The notes beneath the pieces are model-generated. The model was not told where the DNA came from. It saw only the letters and a program-made list of their open reading frames with translations, and did no database searches. Below are positions 18,207-25,614 of a stretch of DNA of 64,000 bases, one piece after another (position 1 is the first letter of the stretch; the number at the start of each line of letters is the position of its first letter). The stretch spans positions 868,001 through 932,000 of the forward strand of contig NZ_CP047159.1 in assembly GCF_019551475.1 (NCBI RefSeq). Reading direction: 5' to 3'. The DNA comes from Prevotella sp. Rep29. GTDB lineage: Bacteria > Bacteroidota > Bacteroidia > Bacteroidales > Bacteroidaceae. The translations under genes were made by a program, and so were the position numbers.

Positions 18207-18929
18207 ATGAAAAGAGCAATCGTCATAGGAGCGTCGTCCGGCATCGGATTCGAAATGAGTCGGCTGCTGATAGGGAAAGGGTGGACCGTGGCTGTGGCAG
18301 CGCGCAGGAGCGAGCGGCTGGAGCCTTTACGGCTGTTGGCTCCCGAAAGGGTCATTCCCATCGCGCTCGACGTAAACCAGGATACGGCTCCCGAACAGCT
18401 CCACGAACTTATCACGCACATGGAAGGCGTCGAACTCTATATCCACGTGGCAGGCATCGGACGGCAGAACCGGCTGCTTGATGCAGACATCGAGAACCGT
18501 ACGGCGGCGACCAATGTCTGGGGATTTACGCGCATGGTGGGGGAGGTGTTCAGATACATGGCTGAGCACGGTGGAGGACACATCGCTGTCATCTCTTCCA
18601 TTGCAGGCACCAAAGGACTGGGACCGGCACCGGCATATTCAGCGACGAAAGCTTTCCAAGCCACTTACATCCAGTCGCTCGAGCAGTTGGCGAACAGCAG
18701 GAAACTCCCCATCAACTTTACCGACATACGTCCGGGATTTGCGGATACCGAACTGCTCAGTGGCGACAATAACTATCCGATGATGATGACAGCCGAATAT
18801 GTGGCACGAAAAGCCGTCCGGGCGATTGAAAGGCGGAAGCACGTGGCGATTATCGACTGGCGCTACCGATTGCTCACAGCAGGATGGCGATGCCTTCCCA
18901 ACTGGATTTGGCGACGGCTCAAACTATGA
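18207..18929 (+). CDS. Short-chain dehydrogenase/reductase (SDR)
   Basis: The protein has 240 residues from ATG 18207; a TTG 12 bases earlier falls inside the -7 promoter box and is rejected as a start. The NAD(P)-binding motif GASSGIG is at residues 7-13, AGIG sits in the central sheet, the catalytic Ser is in VISSIAG, and the catalytic pair is YSATK. It is a complete classical SDR that would catalyse a reversible oxidoreduction of a hydroxyl or keto substrate with NAD(P)H. The C-terminus (IIDWRYRLLTAGWRCLPNWIWRRLKL, landmark DWRYR) is basic and amphipathic, common in SDRs that touch membranes. It stands alone between a terminator and a long intergenic region, so the substrate cannot be inferred. 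Confidence 0.85.
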   Translation: MKRAIVIGASSGIGFEMSRLLIGKGWTVAVAARRSERLEPLRLLAPERVIPIALDVNQDTAPEQLHELITHMEGVELYIHVAGIGRQNRLLDADIENRTAATNVWGFTRMVGEVFRYMAEHGGGHIAVISSIAGTKGLGPAPAYSATKAFQATYIQSLEQLANSRKLPINFTDIRPGFADTELLSGDNNYPMMMTAEYVARKAVRAIERRKHVAIIDWRYRLLTAGWRCLPNWIWRRLKL

Positions 18930-19560
18930 CGAACCGCTGCTAAAAAACACGTTAACATCCAATAACTATTTTAACTTAAAAAACGAACGCTTTAAGGCAG
19001 AATGTTTTACAAACAGAGAGTCGATTCTGAGGAATTTGCGGGCGAAAGTTTTGCATAAACAAACGGGGAATATGTGATTTATGGGTCAAACCTGCATATT
19101 TCCGCGATGAGTATGCGTTTTCTCGTTCTAAAACTTCAACTTTTGTCGTCAAAAAGTGCCACTTTTAGCTTGCAAAAGTTCCCCTTTTAGGATGCGAAAG
19201 TTGAACTTTGGGAAAACGAAAAAATAGCACAAAATCGTAAGAAGTTGATAGTCAGCGCCTTAAAAAATCGTCAAAAATCGCCATTTTTCCCCACCGAACA
19301 GCATCTTTTCCCAAAAAACGGGCAAAATAACGCAAAAAACCGAAAAACGGGAATGCCGAGTTAGTTGCATATAGAACACATCTCGGGATACAAGTCAAGC
19401 ATTTTTTAGGATTTTTACTCAAATTTCTGTAGTTAAGTAGTAGAGAATTTGTCACGGCTTTAGGTCGTTTTGAAGTTAAGTCAATAGTTCTATCGGGCAG
19501 GTTATAACTGAAAAAAAGGACCACTTTTCTTGCTCTTCGCTTGAAAAAATCAGTTGAAAC
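18930..19560. other. Long intergenic region without a convincing gene
   Basis: About 630 bases separate the SDR gene from the mntA promoter. The region holds the four-unit 22-base-period palindrome array described separately (19130-19210), followed by a stretch rich in AAAAA and CG-containing words (AAAATCGTCAAAAATCGCC). A 105-codon minus-strand frame at 19252-19569 has no recognisable protein character. Nothing else is supported. Confidence 0.6.
19130..19210. repeat. Four-unit palindrome array, exact 22-base period (copy 1)
   Basis: Four 15-base near-palindromes start at 19130, 19152, 19174 and 19196, exactly 22 bases apart: AAAACTTCAACTTTT, AAAAGTGCCACTTTT, AAAAGTTCCCCTTTT and GAAAGTTGAACTTTG. 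The consensus arms are AAAAGT and ACTTTT, with 7-base spacers of unrelated sequence. CGTTTTC (19116-19122) and GAAAACG (19212-19218) flank the array as an inverted pair. The same arrangement recurs at 34704-34784. No CRISPR features are present. Confidence 0.85.
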
Positions 19561-19591
19561 TTTGTTCACAAAGAAATTTTCTTTATATTTG
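19561..19591 (+). promoter_or_regulatory. Promoter of the mntA-hepT operon
   Basis: TTTG (19561-19564), 19 bases, then TATATTTG (19584-19591): a full consensus match. It leaves a leader of about 20-25 bases before the ATG at 19619. Confidence 0.8.
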
Positions 19592-19618
19592 CAGGGTAGT
19601 AACCTGAAGTAAGACGAT

Positions 19619-19918
19619 ATGAGTACTCAAGCAATGACCCAACTTATAGCCGAATATTTCAAGACGCAGCCCGTCTTGAAGGCATGGCTCTTCGGTTCGT
19701 ATGCCCGTGGAGAAGAGCATGAGGACTCTGATGTTGACATACTTTTCGAGCCCGATATGTCCCAGCGTTTCAGTCTTTTGACCCTTGGGGGTATGTATAT
19801 GGACTTAAAAGAGATTCTGGGCAGGGAGGTTGACCTCGTTCCTGAAGGTTCTTTACTCCCTTTTGCTTCAGGGGATGCGGAAAAAGATAAAATTCTGATA
19901 TATGAGAGAGCCAGTTAA
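19619..19918 (+). CDS. mntA: MntA-like minimal nucleotidyltransferase (antitoxin of a type VII toxin-antitoxin pair)
   Basis: This 99-residue protein has the minimal nucleotidyltransferase signature GS-x10-DxD: G26 S27 ... D38 V D40, within LFGSYARGEEHEDSDVDILF. MntA enzymes transfer AMP groups to the HEPN toxin HepT and so neutralise it. The gene overlaps the following hepT by 17 bases, as usual for the pair, and is driven by a consensus promoter. All three metal-binding acidic positions expected of an active enzyme seem present (D38, D40 and an Asp/Glu in EVDLVPEG). Family assignment is firm. Whether this pair is an active toxin-antitoxin system is inferred from the known family. Confidence 0.88.
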   Translation: MSTQAMTQLIAEYFKTQPVLKAWLFGSYARGEEHEDSDVDILFEPDMSQRFSLLTLGGMYMDLKEILGREVDLVPEGSLLPFASGDAEKDKILIYERAS

Positions 19919-20246
19919 AGATAAAGGTAGTCTGGCGCATATGTTAGATGCTATAGACACCATCTTGAAGAGGTGCGCAGGCATGACGCTTGAAAACATT
20001 GATGCCGACAAAGTTGTTTATGGCGGGCTTGCCTATTACACAATGATTATAGGCGAAGCCGCATATATGTTGAGCAAAGAATTTAAGGATGCTCATCCGG
20101 CTACATCTTGGCGGCAGATAGAGGGCATGCGTCATCATATTGTGCATGGATACTTTCAAGTTCGTAAGGATTTGTTGTGGAATGTCATAGATAATGACCT
20201 TCAACCTTTGAAAGAGCAGGTAGAATCATATCTGGCTGAAATGTAG
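19902..20246 (+). CDS. hepT: HepT-like HEPN-domain ribonuclease toxin (DUF86)
   Basis: This 114-residue, largely helical protein carries the HEPN catalytic motif R-x4-H-x-Y: R77, H82, Y84 within RHHIVHGY. All three residues are intact. HepT proteins cleave RNA (tRNA or mRNA) and are inactivated when the partner MntA adenylylates the Tyr of this motif. The gene overlaps mntA by 17 bases, so translation is probably coupled. Length and order are typical of the family. The following 290 bases hold a palindromic element and no further partner gene. Confidence 0.88.
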   Translation: MREPVKDKGSLAHMLDAIDTILKRCAGMTLENIDADKVVYGGLAYYTMIIGEAAYMLSKEFKDAHPATSWRQIEGMRHHIVHGYFQVRKDLLWNVIDNDLQPLKEQVESYLAEM

Positions 20247-20340
20247 AATTATAAAAATGTTGAACTAACAAACAATGATTGCCTATGGGTTGAAAATAGT
20301 AGATAAGAAAATATAGGATGAACATCCACTTTTGATTCTT

Positions 20341-20459
20341 GTCATCTGAAATCGGCAAATTTTCAAAATGTAATCAAGAACTGAAGTTGGAAGTTCACGC
20401 CACATGGCGTGGGCTTTTACTCGTTTGGATTACATGGTGTTTGCCGATACCAAGATGAC
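20341..20459. repeat. 119-base imperfect palindromic element
   Basis: GTCATCT at 20341 and its complement AGATGAC ending at 20459 are the outer ends. Inside them ATCGGCAAA pairs with TTTGCCGAT, and ATGTAATC with GATTACAT. The centre is a perfect hairpin CACGCC-ACAT-GGCGTG (20396-20411). The whole forms one long imperfect hairpin, in the manner of a REP-like or MITE-like element. It lies between hepT and the broken lipoprotein gene and could also end hepT transcription, although no T-run follows. Confidence 0.7.
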
Positions 20460-20538
20460 GTAGACGAAGTAATTTGTCCACGTTTTTTTGTGCGTGTTTC
20501 AAACAATATAGTTAATAACAATTTAAAACAAAACAATT

Positions 20539-21087
20539 ATGAGAAAAATAAAAAAATGGAGCATGATAATGCTCATGTTTGTCGCTCTTCCTTTGATAGT
20601 ATCTTGTGGCGATGATGATAATGCCACCGATTTGACTACGGAGGAAATTGTGAATATGCTGACCGGTAAATAGGATATAAAAGGCACAGTGAGGGTAGAC
20701 TATGTATATTCAGATATAGTATTGGAAGGAGACTATACTGGGACTAAAGATTATGATTTGAAATGGGAAGGAGACTATACAGGAACGATAGAATTTACGG
20801 AAAATAAGGACTGTTATATCCATAATTCTTCTAAAATTTATCTAAGAGATAAACAGGGGAATATATATAGAGAGAATGGAATTTCGTTAACTTCTGAGCT
20901 TTCATATTTCTTGGAAGAAAAGTATTCTATCCTTCGCAAAAACGGTAAAACCTATATTGCTTTTGGCAAGCAGAGTTTTCAAATTGTGTCGCTCAATAAA
21001 AATTCATTTAAATTATTAGAAGATGAAGATATTGATTATGGGTATGGAGAGACAGTTCATTATTATATAACAATTATTTCAAAATGA
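20539..21087 (+). pseudogene. Lipoprotein gene interrupted by an in-frame TAG
   Basis: From ATG 20539 the frame encodes a lipoprotein signal peptide (MFVALPLIVSC, lipidated Cys at residue 23), then DDDNATDLTTEEIVNMLTGK. It meets TAG at 20671-20673 (codon 45) and continues in the same frame without a shift for 138 codons to 21087 (DIKGTVRVDYVYSD ... YYITIISK). In related Bacteroidota lipoproteins a Trp commonly follows the GK/GT of this segment, and TGG to TAG is a single base change, so a nonsense mutation is the simplest reading. The 45-residue lipopeptide could still be made. A GTG at 20689 could restart translation, but the product would lack an export signal. The body is beta-rich with two copies of EGDYTGT. 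Confidence 0.75.
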
Positions 21088-21099
21088 TGTAAAAACTGA

Positions 21100-21265
21100 T
21101 TGAGGGTGTGTCAAAATAGGAATTCAGTCGTCCTACGGACGAGAAATCCAACAAATCTATACAAATCTAACAAATCAAAGTGCTGATACACAGAATGAAA
21201 GATTTTGGATAGATTTGTGAGATTTCTGCGCGAAGCGCACTTCCGCCATTTTGACACACCCTCAA
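21100..21265. mobile_element. MITE-like element, 166 bases, with perfect 18-base terminal inverted repeats
   Basis: TTGAGGGTGTGTCAAAAT (21100-21117) is matched by its exact reverse complement at 21248-21265. There is no coding capacity. The interior holds two small hairpins (GTCCTACGGAC and TGCGCGAAGCGCA). Terminal repeats of the form GGGTGTGTCAAAA are typical of non-autonomous insertion-sequence derivatives in Bacteroidota; this is from general knowledge and was not searched. No clear target duplication is visible. It lies 13 bases after the broken lipoprotein gene. Confidence 0.8.
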
Positions 21266-21517
21266 TAAAATAAAATGTATTAATGTAAAAATCCTGATTA
21301 TTTGTTCACAGAGTAACGAGTTTATTTGAGTTGAAATTTCCATCTAGCTGTCTTTCTTTTACCAATTTTCCCAAAATGATGCCGACGTTACAATTTTGTG
21401 AAAATTCGGGGAATTGTTTGCTGATGTCATAGATTTTTCGGAACTTTGCTTCGCTAAAAGTAACGTTGTTCGTCCGTGCAGCGGGAAAGTCTGTGCGGAA
21501 AAAACTTATGCATAAAC
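21266..21517. other. Intergenic region before the MutT-like gene
   Basis: About 250 AT-rich bases hold no gene. GAACTTTG at 21441-21448 is a one-mismatch -7 box (TAnnTTTG) about 70 bases before the MutT-like start and may be its promoter; confidence is low. Confidence 0.4.
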
Positions 21518-21919
21518 ATGATAAAGAAGGAAAAGAAACACTATCAGGTGGTTGCCGCTGTCGTTGAGGAGGATGGAAAGATTCTCTGCATGCAGCGTTG
21601 CAGGAGCCGTCTGCCTTACATCAGCGAGCGCTGGGAATTTCCCGGCGGGAAGAGAAAGGCAGGGGAGAGCGACCATGAAGCCCTCGTTCGTGAGATAAAA
21701 GAAGAGATGGATTGGGATGTGTACGTGGGTAGGCAGCTTGGACAGGTGACACACGAGTATCCCGACTTCACCATCACCCTCACAGCCTATTGGTGCAAGG
21801 GTGGCGACGGCGAGTTTAAGATGCTCGAACATCTCGACTATAAATGGCTCGACAAGAGCGAGATGACAGCGTTGGAGTGGACCGAAGCCGACCGCAAATT
21901 GTTGGAAATGATTATCTGA
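21518..21919 (+). CDS. mutT: MutT-like Nudix hydrolase
   Basis: The chosen start is ATG 21518 (MIKKEKKHYQVVAAVV), giving 133 residues; the frame is open further upstream but without family similarity. The Nudix box reads G-x5-E-x7-REIKEEMDW (from GGKRKAGESDHEALVREIKEE), complete in its acidic metal-binding residues, with Asp where the usual Gly follows. MutT-type enzymes hydrolyse oxidised or non-canonical (deoxy)nucleoside triphosphates to monophosphates and limit mutation. Length and the N-terminal QVVAAVVEEDGKILCMQR fit this subfamily. It lies 10 bases ahead of the terC-like gene and may be co-transcribed with it. Confidence 0.85.
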   Translation: MIKKEKKHYQVVAAVVEEDGKILCMQRCRSRLPYISERWEFPGGKRKAGESDHEALVREIKEEMDWDVYVGRQLGQVTHEYPDFTITLTAYWCKGGDGEFKMLEHLDYKWLDKSEMTALEWTEADRKLLEMII

Positions 21920-21929
21920 AGAAACAGTT

Positions 21930-22937
21930 ATGAATATGCATGTTGCGGAAATCCCGGTGTGGGGATGGGTGATGTTCTATGTTTCGGTGCTGTTGATGTT
22001 GGCAGCCGACTTGAAACTTTTTGGGCGTAAGGGACAGCATGAGGTTGGTATGCGCGAAGCCCTGTTCATGACAGGTGTATGGATAGCGGTCTCGCTGCTC
22101 TTCGCGTTGGGCATCTATCTGTTCTATCCCGTGGATCCCCACGAGCAGACGATGGAGTTCCTCGCAGCCTATCTGATAGAGAAATCGTTGTCGGTGGACA
22201 ACCTTTTTGTCTTCCTGATGCTCTTCTCGTTTTTCGGTGTCGAGCGGAAATATCAGCACGAAGTGCTCTTCTGGGGCATCATCGGTGCCTTGGTCTTGCG
22301 CAGCATCTTCATCTTTACCGGTGCCGCCATCGTCAGTCGCTTCGAGTGGGTTCTCGGTTTGTTCGGACTGTTCCTGCTCTATACCGGCTTCAAGATGTTC
22401 GTCCACAACGATTCGCAGACGGATGTGCACACCGAAAACTTCCTCGTGCGGCTGTTCCGGCGTGTCTATCCCGTGACCGACAAGATGCACGGCGGAAAGT
22501 TTTTTGTCCATGAAAACGGTCGGAAGATGGCGACCCCCTTGTTCGTTGCGCTGATAGCCATTGAGACGAGCGACGTGATTTTTGCCGTCGATTCCATTCC
22601 TGCCGTTTTTTCCGTTTCGCGCGACACTTTCATCATCCTCACGAGTAACATCTTCGCCATTCTGGGCTTGCGGTCGCTCTATTTCGCGCTGGCAGCCCTT
22701 GCGAAATATTTCACCTATCTCAAATACGGCATTGCGCTCATCCTGGTTTTTGTGGGAGTGAAGATGCTATTGTCCACCACCGAGTATTTCAACGAGTTTT
22801 TCGCCATGCTGGGCATCAGTGTGAATGTTCCCCACGTTGAGATACCGACCCTGGTCAGCCTTTTGGTCATCTTCGGTGTACTGACTCTCTCCATCGTCCT
22901 GTCGCTGGTGTGCAGGAAAAAGGAAGCTGCGGAGTAG
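21930..22937 (+). CDS. TerC-family integral membrane protein
   Basis: The protein has 335 residues with about nine hydrophobic segments. It has the conserved acidic TM blocks of the TerC/Alx family: AADLKLFG near residue 25, EKSLSVDNLFVFLMLFSFF near 85, and ETSDVIFAVDSIPAVF with FAILGLRSLYFAL in the second half. Members are linked to metal-ion (notably manganese) homeostasis and tellurite resistance, and probably move or sense cations at the inner membrane. A second ATG six bases later is an equally plausible start. The gene follows mutT closely; no regulatory motif is evident. Confidence 0.88.
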   Translation: MNMHVAEIPVWGWVMFYVSVLLMLAADLKLFGRKGQHEVGMREALFMTGVWIAVSLLFALGIYLFYPVDPHEQTMEFLAAYLIEKSLSVDNLFVFLMLFSFFGVERKYQHEVLFWGIIGALVLRSIFIFTGAAIVSRFEWVLGLFGLFLLYTGFKMFVHNDSQTDVHTENFLVRLFRRVYPVTDKMHGGKFFVHENGRKMATPLFVALIAIETSDVIFAVDSIPAVFSVSRDTFIILTSNIFAILGLRSLYFALAALAKYFTYLKYGIALILVFVGVKMLLSTTEYFNEFFAMLGISVNVPHVEIPTLVSLLVIFGVLTLSIVLSLVCRKKEAAE

Positions 22938-22993
22938 GGATGTGAGGATTTGGGAGATACAATAAATCCCCACGCATTCCGTTATAAAGAAGA

Positions 22994-24490
22994 ATGAAGA
23001 AACCAGAGGGCTCAGACGGATATTCCCATATTGTGAAATATACGGGACTGTTCGGTGGCGTGCAGGGATTAAACATCCTTGTGGGGCTTGTTCGTAACAA
23101 ATTGGTTGCGATGATTCTTGGTCCGGCGGGAATGGGACTTATCTCGCTCTTCAACTCAACCATCAAGCTGATTTCAGACTCAACAAATCTGGGCATCTCC
23201 ATGAGTGCGGTCCGGCAAGTGTCGGAGGCGTATGGCAGGGGAGATGAGGAGCAGGTGTGCTCTGCCGTTCAGGTGATACGCTCATGGAGTCTGCTGACAG
23301 CGTTGCTCGGCATGTTCGTGTGTATGGCGTTGAGCCCGTTGCTCAACATGTGGACGTTCACATGGGGCGACCATACGCTGCATTTCTTCCTGCTTTCGCC
23401 GGTTATCGCTCTGACAGCCATCACTGGTGGCGAACTGGCGATACTGAAAGGAATCAGAAGGCTGAAAACGCTGGCAAAGATTTCCATCTATAACGTGATT
23501 CTGCTGACATTGATTACCGTCCCCGTCTATTATTATTGGGGACAGGCGGGTATCGTGCCGTCGCTGGTCATCGGTGCGTTGGTTCAGATGTGTCTGACGA
23601 TAGCCTATTCCTACAACTTTTATCCGTTGCGATTGAAAGGACATGCGTTCCGCTTGGGCGACGGTGTGGGGATGGTCAGGCTGGGTATTGCGTTTGTTTC
23701 GGCAGGAATTTTAGGCAGTGGCGCGGAATTTCTGATTCGCACGTTCCTCAATACGGAAGGCGGACTTGCCGACGTGGGCTACTATAATGCGGGACTGATG
23801 CTGACCATGACTTATGCTGGCGTGGTGTTCGCTTCGTTGGAGTCGGACTATTTTCCGCGCCTGTCAGCAGTGGGTGGCGACAGGGACGCTTTGAACCTGA
23901 TGGTGAATCGCCAGATTGAAGTATCGCTGCTGATTATCGCTCCGATGCTGGTCATCTTCATCTTCGGTTTGCCGATACTGGTTCCCTTGTTGTATAGCAG
24001 CAAATTCCTGCCCACCATCGGGATGATGCAGGCGGCATTGCTCGCCATGTATATGCGTGCCGTCGAGCTTCCGATTGCCTATATTCCATTGGCGAAAGGC
24101 GATTCGTGGTCATACTTTTTCATAGAAGCGTTTTATGATATCCTGTTGGTCGTTTCGGTAATTGTCGGTTATCGTCACTGGGGACTGACGGGCGTCGGCT
24201 GGGCGATTGTGCTGACGGGCGTGCTGGACGTGATAGGCATCATGCTTTACGCGCGTTATAAATATAAATATGTGATATCGAAGGCTGCCTGTCGCTATCT
24301 GTTGATGCAGCTGCCGTTCGGCATCTTGGCATCCCTCTGCGTGTCCAACTTTGAAGGCTGGATATATTGGGGGATAGGAGGGCTCTTGTCGGCAGGGAGT
24401 CTCTTGATTAGTTTTTATGTGTTGCGCAGCAAATCCCGCTTATGGGAGGCGTTGTTGAACAAAATAAAAGACAAATTCAGACATGGCTAA
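22994..24490 (+). CDS. Wzx-type O-antigen/polysaccharide flippase
   Basis: The protein has 498 residues with about 12-14 hydrophobic segments. The N-terminus (KYTGLFGGVQGLNILVGLVRNKLVAMILGPAGMG) matches the MATE/MVF-like polysaccharide transporter family, particularly WzxE-like proteins; GPAGMGLISLFNS is a recognisable block. Such flippases move undecaprenyl-linked oligosaccharides across the inner membrane. The gene overlaps the following glycosyltransferase by 8 bases, so the two are translationally coupled. It lies 11 kb ahead of the main polysaccharide locus, separated by the antiporter and ATP synthase genes, so it may serve a different glycan such as enterobacterial-common-antigen-like or exopolysaccharide material. 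Confidence 0.88.
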   Translation: MKKPEGSDGYSHIVKYTGLFGGVQGLNILVGLVRNKLVAMILGPAGMGLISLFNSTIKLISDSTNLGISMSAVRQVSEAYGRGDEEQVCSAVQVIRSWSLLTALLGMFVCMALSPLLNMWTFTWGDHTLHFFLLSPVIALTAITGGELAILKGIRRLKTLAKISIYNVILLTLITVPVYYYWGQAGIVPSLVIGALVQMCLTIAYSYNFYPLRLKGHAFRLGDGVGMVRLGIAFVSAGILGSGAEFLIRTFLNTEGGLADVGYYNAGLMLTMTYAGVVFASLESDYFPRLSAVGGDRDALNLMVNRQIEVSLLIIAPMLVIFIFGLPILVPLLYSSKFLPTIGMMQAALLAMYMRAVELPIAYIPLAKGDSWSYFFIEAFYDILLVVSVIVGYRHWGLTGVGWAIVLTGVLDVIGIMLYARYKYKYVISKAACRYLLMQLPFGILASLCVSNFEGWIYWGIGGLLSAGSLLISFYVLRSKSRLWEALLNKIKDKFRHG

Positions 24491-25463
24491 GGTCTCAATA
24501 CTTGTGGCGGTTTATAACGCAGAGAAGTACCTTCGAAAGTGTTTGGACTCGCTGCTTGAACAGCATCTTCGCGAAATACAGATAATTTGTGTGGACGATG
24601 CTTCTACGGACAGCTCGCGGGACATATTAGATGAATATGCCTCGCGAGATAATAGGGTGGAGGTAATAGCACTGCCGGAGAACGTTGGACAGGCGCGGGC
24701 ACGAAATCGAGGGCTGCAAGTGGCGAAGGGAGAATATGTCTGTTTCCTCGACAGCGACGACTGGTTCTCGCCCGATGCGTTGCAGCAGGCAGTGGATACG
24801 TTTGATGAGAATCCCGAGACCGACTGCGTGCTTTTTCAGGCGCAAATGGTCAGTGGGGAGACAGAGGAAACCTATCCGATGCCTGCGTTTGAATGGCTTT
24901 CGGGAGAGGAGGCGTTTGAGAAAAGTCTGACATGGGAGATTCATGGCATTTACATGGCGCGGACTCAATTGTATCAGGAATTTCCTTACGACGAAACAGC
25001 ACATTCATACAGCGACGACAACACCACACGCATCCATTTTCTGCATTCACGAGAGGTGAGACAGTGTAAGGGGATTTACTATTACAGGCAACATGCGGAG
25101 TCGGTCACGCATCAAGTCAGCGTGCGGCGCTTCGACTATCTGCGTGCCAATGAGAGCATGATGGGGGAATTGGTTAACAGAGGCGTATTTTACAAGTGGG
25201 TCAAGATGTATGAGAACGTGCGATGGCTGAATTTGATAGACACATATATGTTCTATTTTCAGAACCGCCACAGGTTGTCGCAAGACGAATGCCAATACGG
25301 ACTCAGCGAGATGAAAAGGGTGTGGAATACCATTGACCCGTCGGCACTGAAATGGCGCAACCGCTACAAATTCGGATACATGCCCCTGCATTTCTCCTGG
25401 CGGCTCTTCCGGCTGCAGGAAGAAACATACTTCACGCTGCGGAAACTGATAAAAGGCAAGTGA
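24483..25463 (+). CDS. Family 2 glycosyltransferase
   Basis: This 326-residue protein opens with the GT-A fold signature VSILVAVYNAEKYLRKCLDSLL. It contains DDASTD near residue 37 and the metal/nucleotide-binding FLDSDDWFSPDAL near residue 90. These are the canonical GT2 motifs, so it should transfer a sugar from a nucleotide-sugar donor on the cytoplasmic face. The C-terminal third is unremarkable and rich in aromatic residues. Its overlap with the flippase gene indicates a two-gene unit. The acceptor and sugar cannot be inferred. Confidence 0.88.
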   Translation: MAKVSILVAVYNAEKYLRKCLDSLLEQHLREIQIICVDDASTDSSRDILDEYASRDNRVEVIALPENVGQARARNRGLQVAKGEYVCFLDSDDWFSPDALQQAVDTFDENPETDCVLFQAQMVSGETEETYPMPAFEWLSGEEAFEKSLTWEIHGIYMARTQLYQEFPYDETAHSYSDDNTTRIHFLHSREVRQCKGIYYYRQHAESVTHQVSVRRFDYLRANESMMGELVNRGVFYKWVKMYENVRWLNLIDTYMFYFQNRHRLSQDECQYGLSEMKRVWNTIDPSALKWRNRYKFGYMPLHFSWRLFRLQEETYFTLRKLIKGK

Positions 25464-25558
25464 AGGAAAGGCAATGATAGGCATCGGAGAAAGAAAGCGT
25501 CTCATGCCCTCAAACAAAGAAAATAACGGAAAGAAATGATTTTCTGTCCCGTAATCGA

Positions 25559-25588
25559 TTTGTTTTTCGAAAAAAATATTTAAATTTG
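25559..25588 (+). promoter_or_regulatory. Promoter of the NhaD-type antiporter gene
   Basis: TTTG (25559-25562), 18 bases, then TAAATTTG (25581-25588): a good consensus match. The -7 box is 26 bases before the ATG at 25615. Confidence 0.75.
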
Positions 25589-25614
25589 CAATCAGAATAC
25601 ATCGTGCTCTTGTT

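Noticed and set aside
19252..19569. 105-codon minus-strand ORF in the intergenic region
   Set aside because: It is low-complexity, basic, without a recognisable motif, and overlaps the mntA promoter region. It is probably a chance frame.
20671..20673. TAG recoding (pyrrolysine) or programmed readthrough
   Set aside because: Nothing in the window supports amber recoding, and other genes end normally at TAG. A point mutation is the simpler reading.
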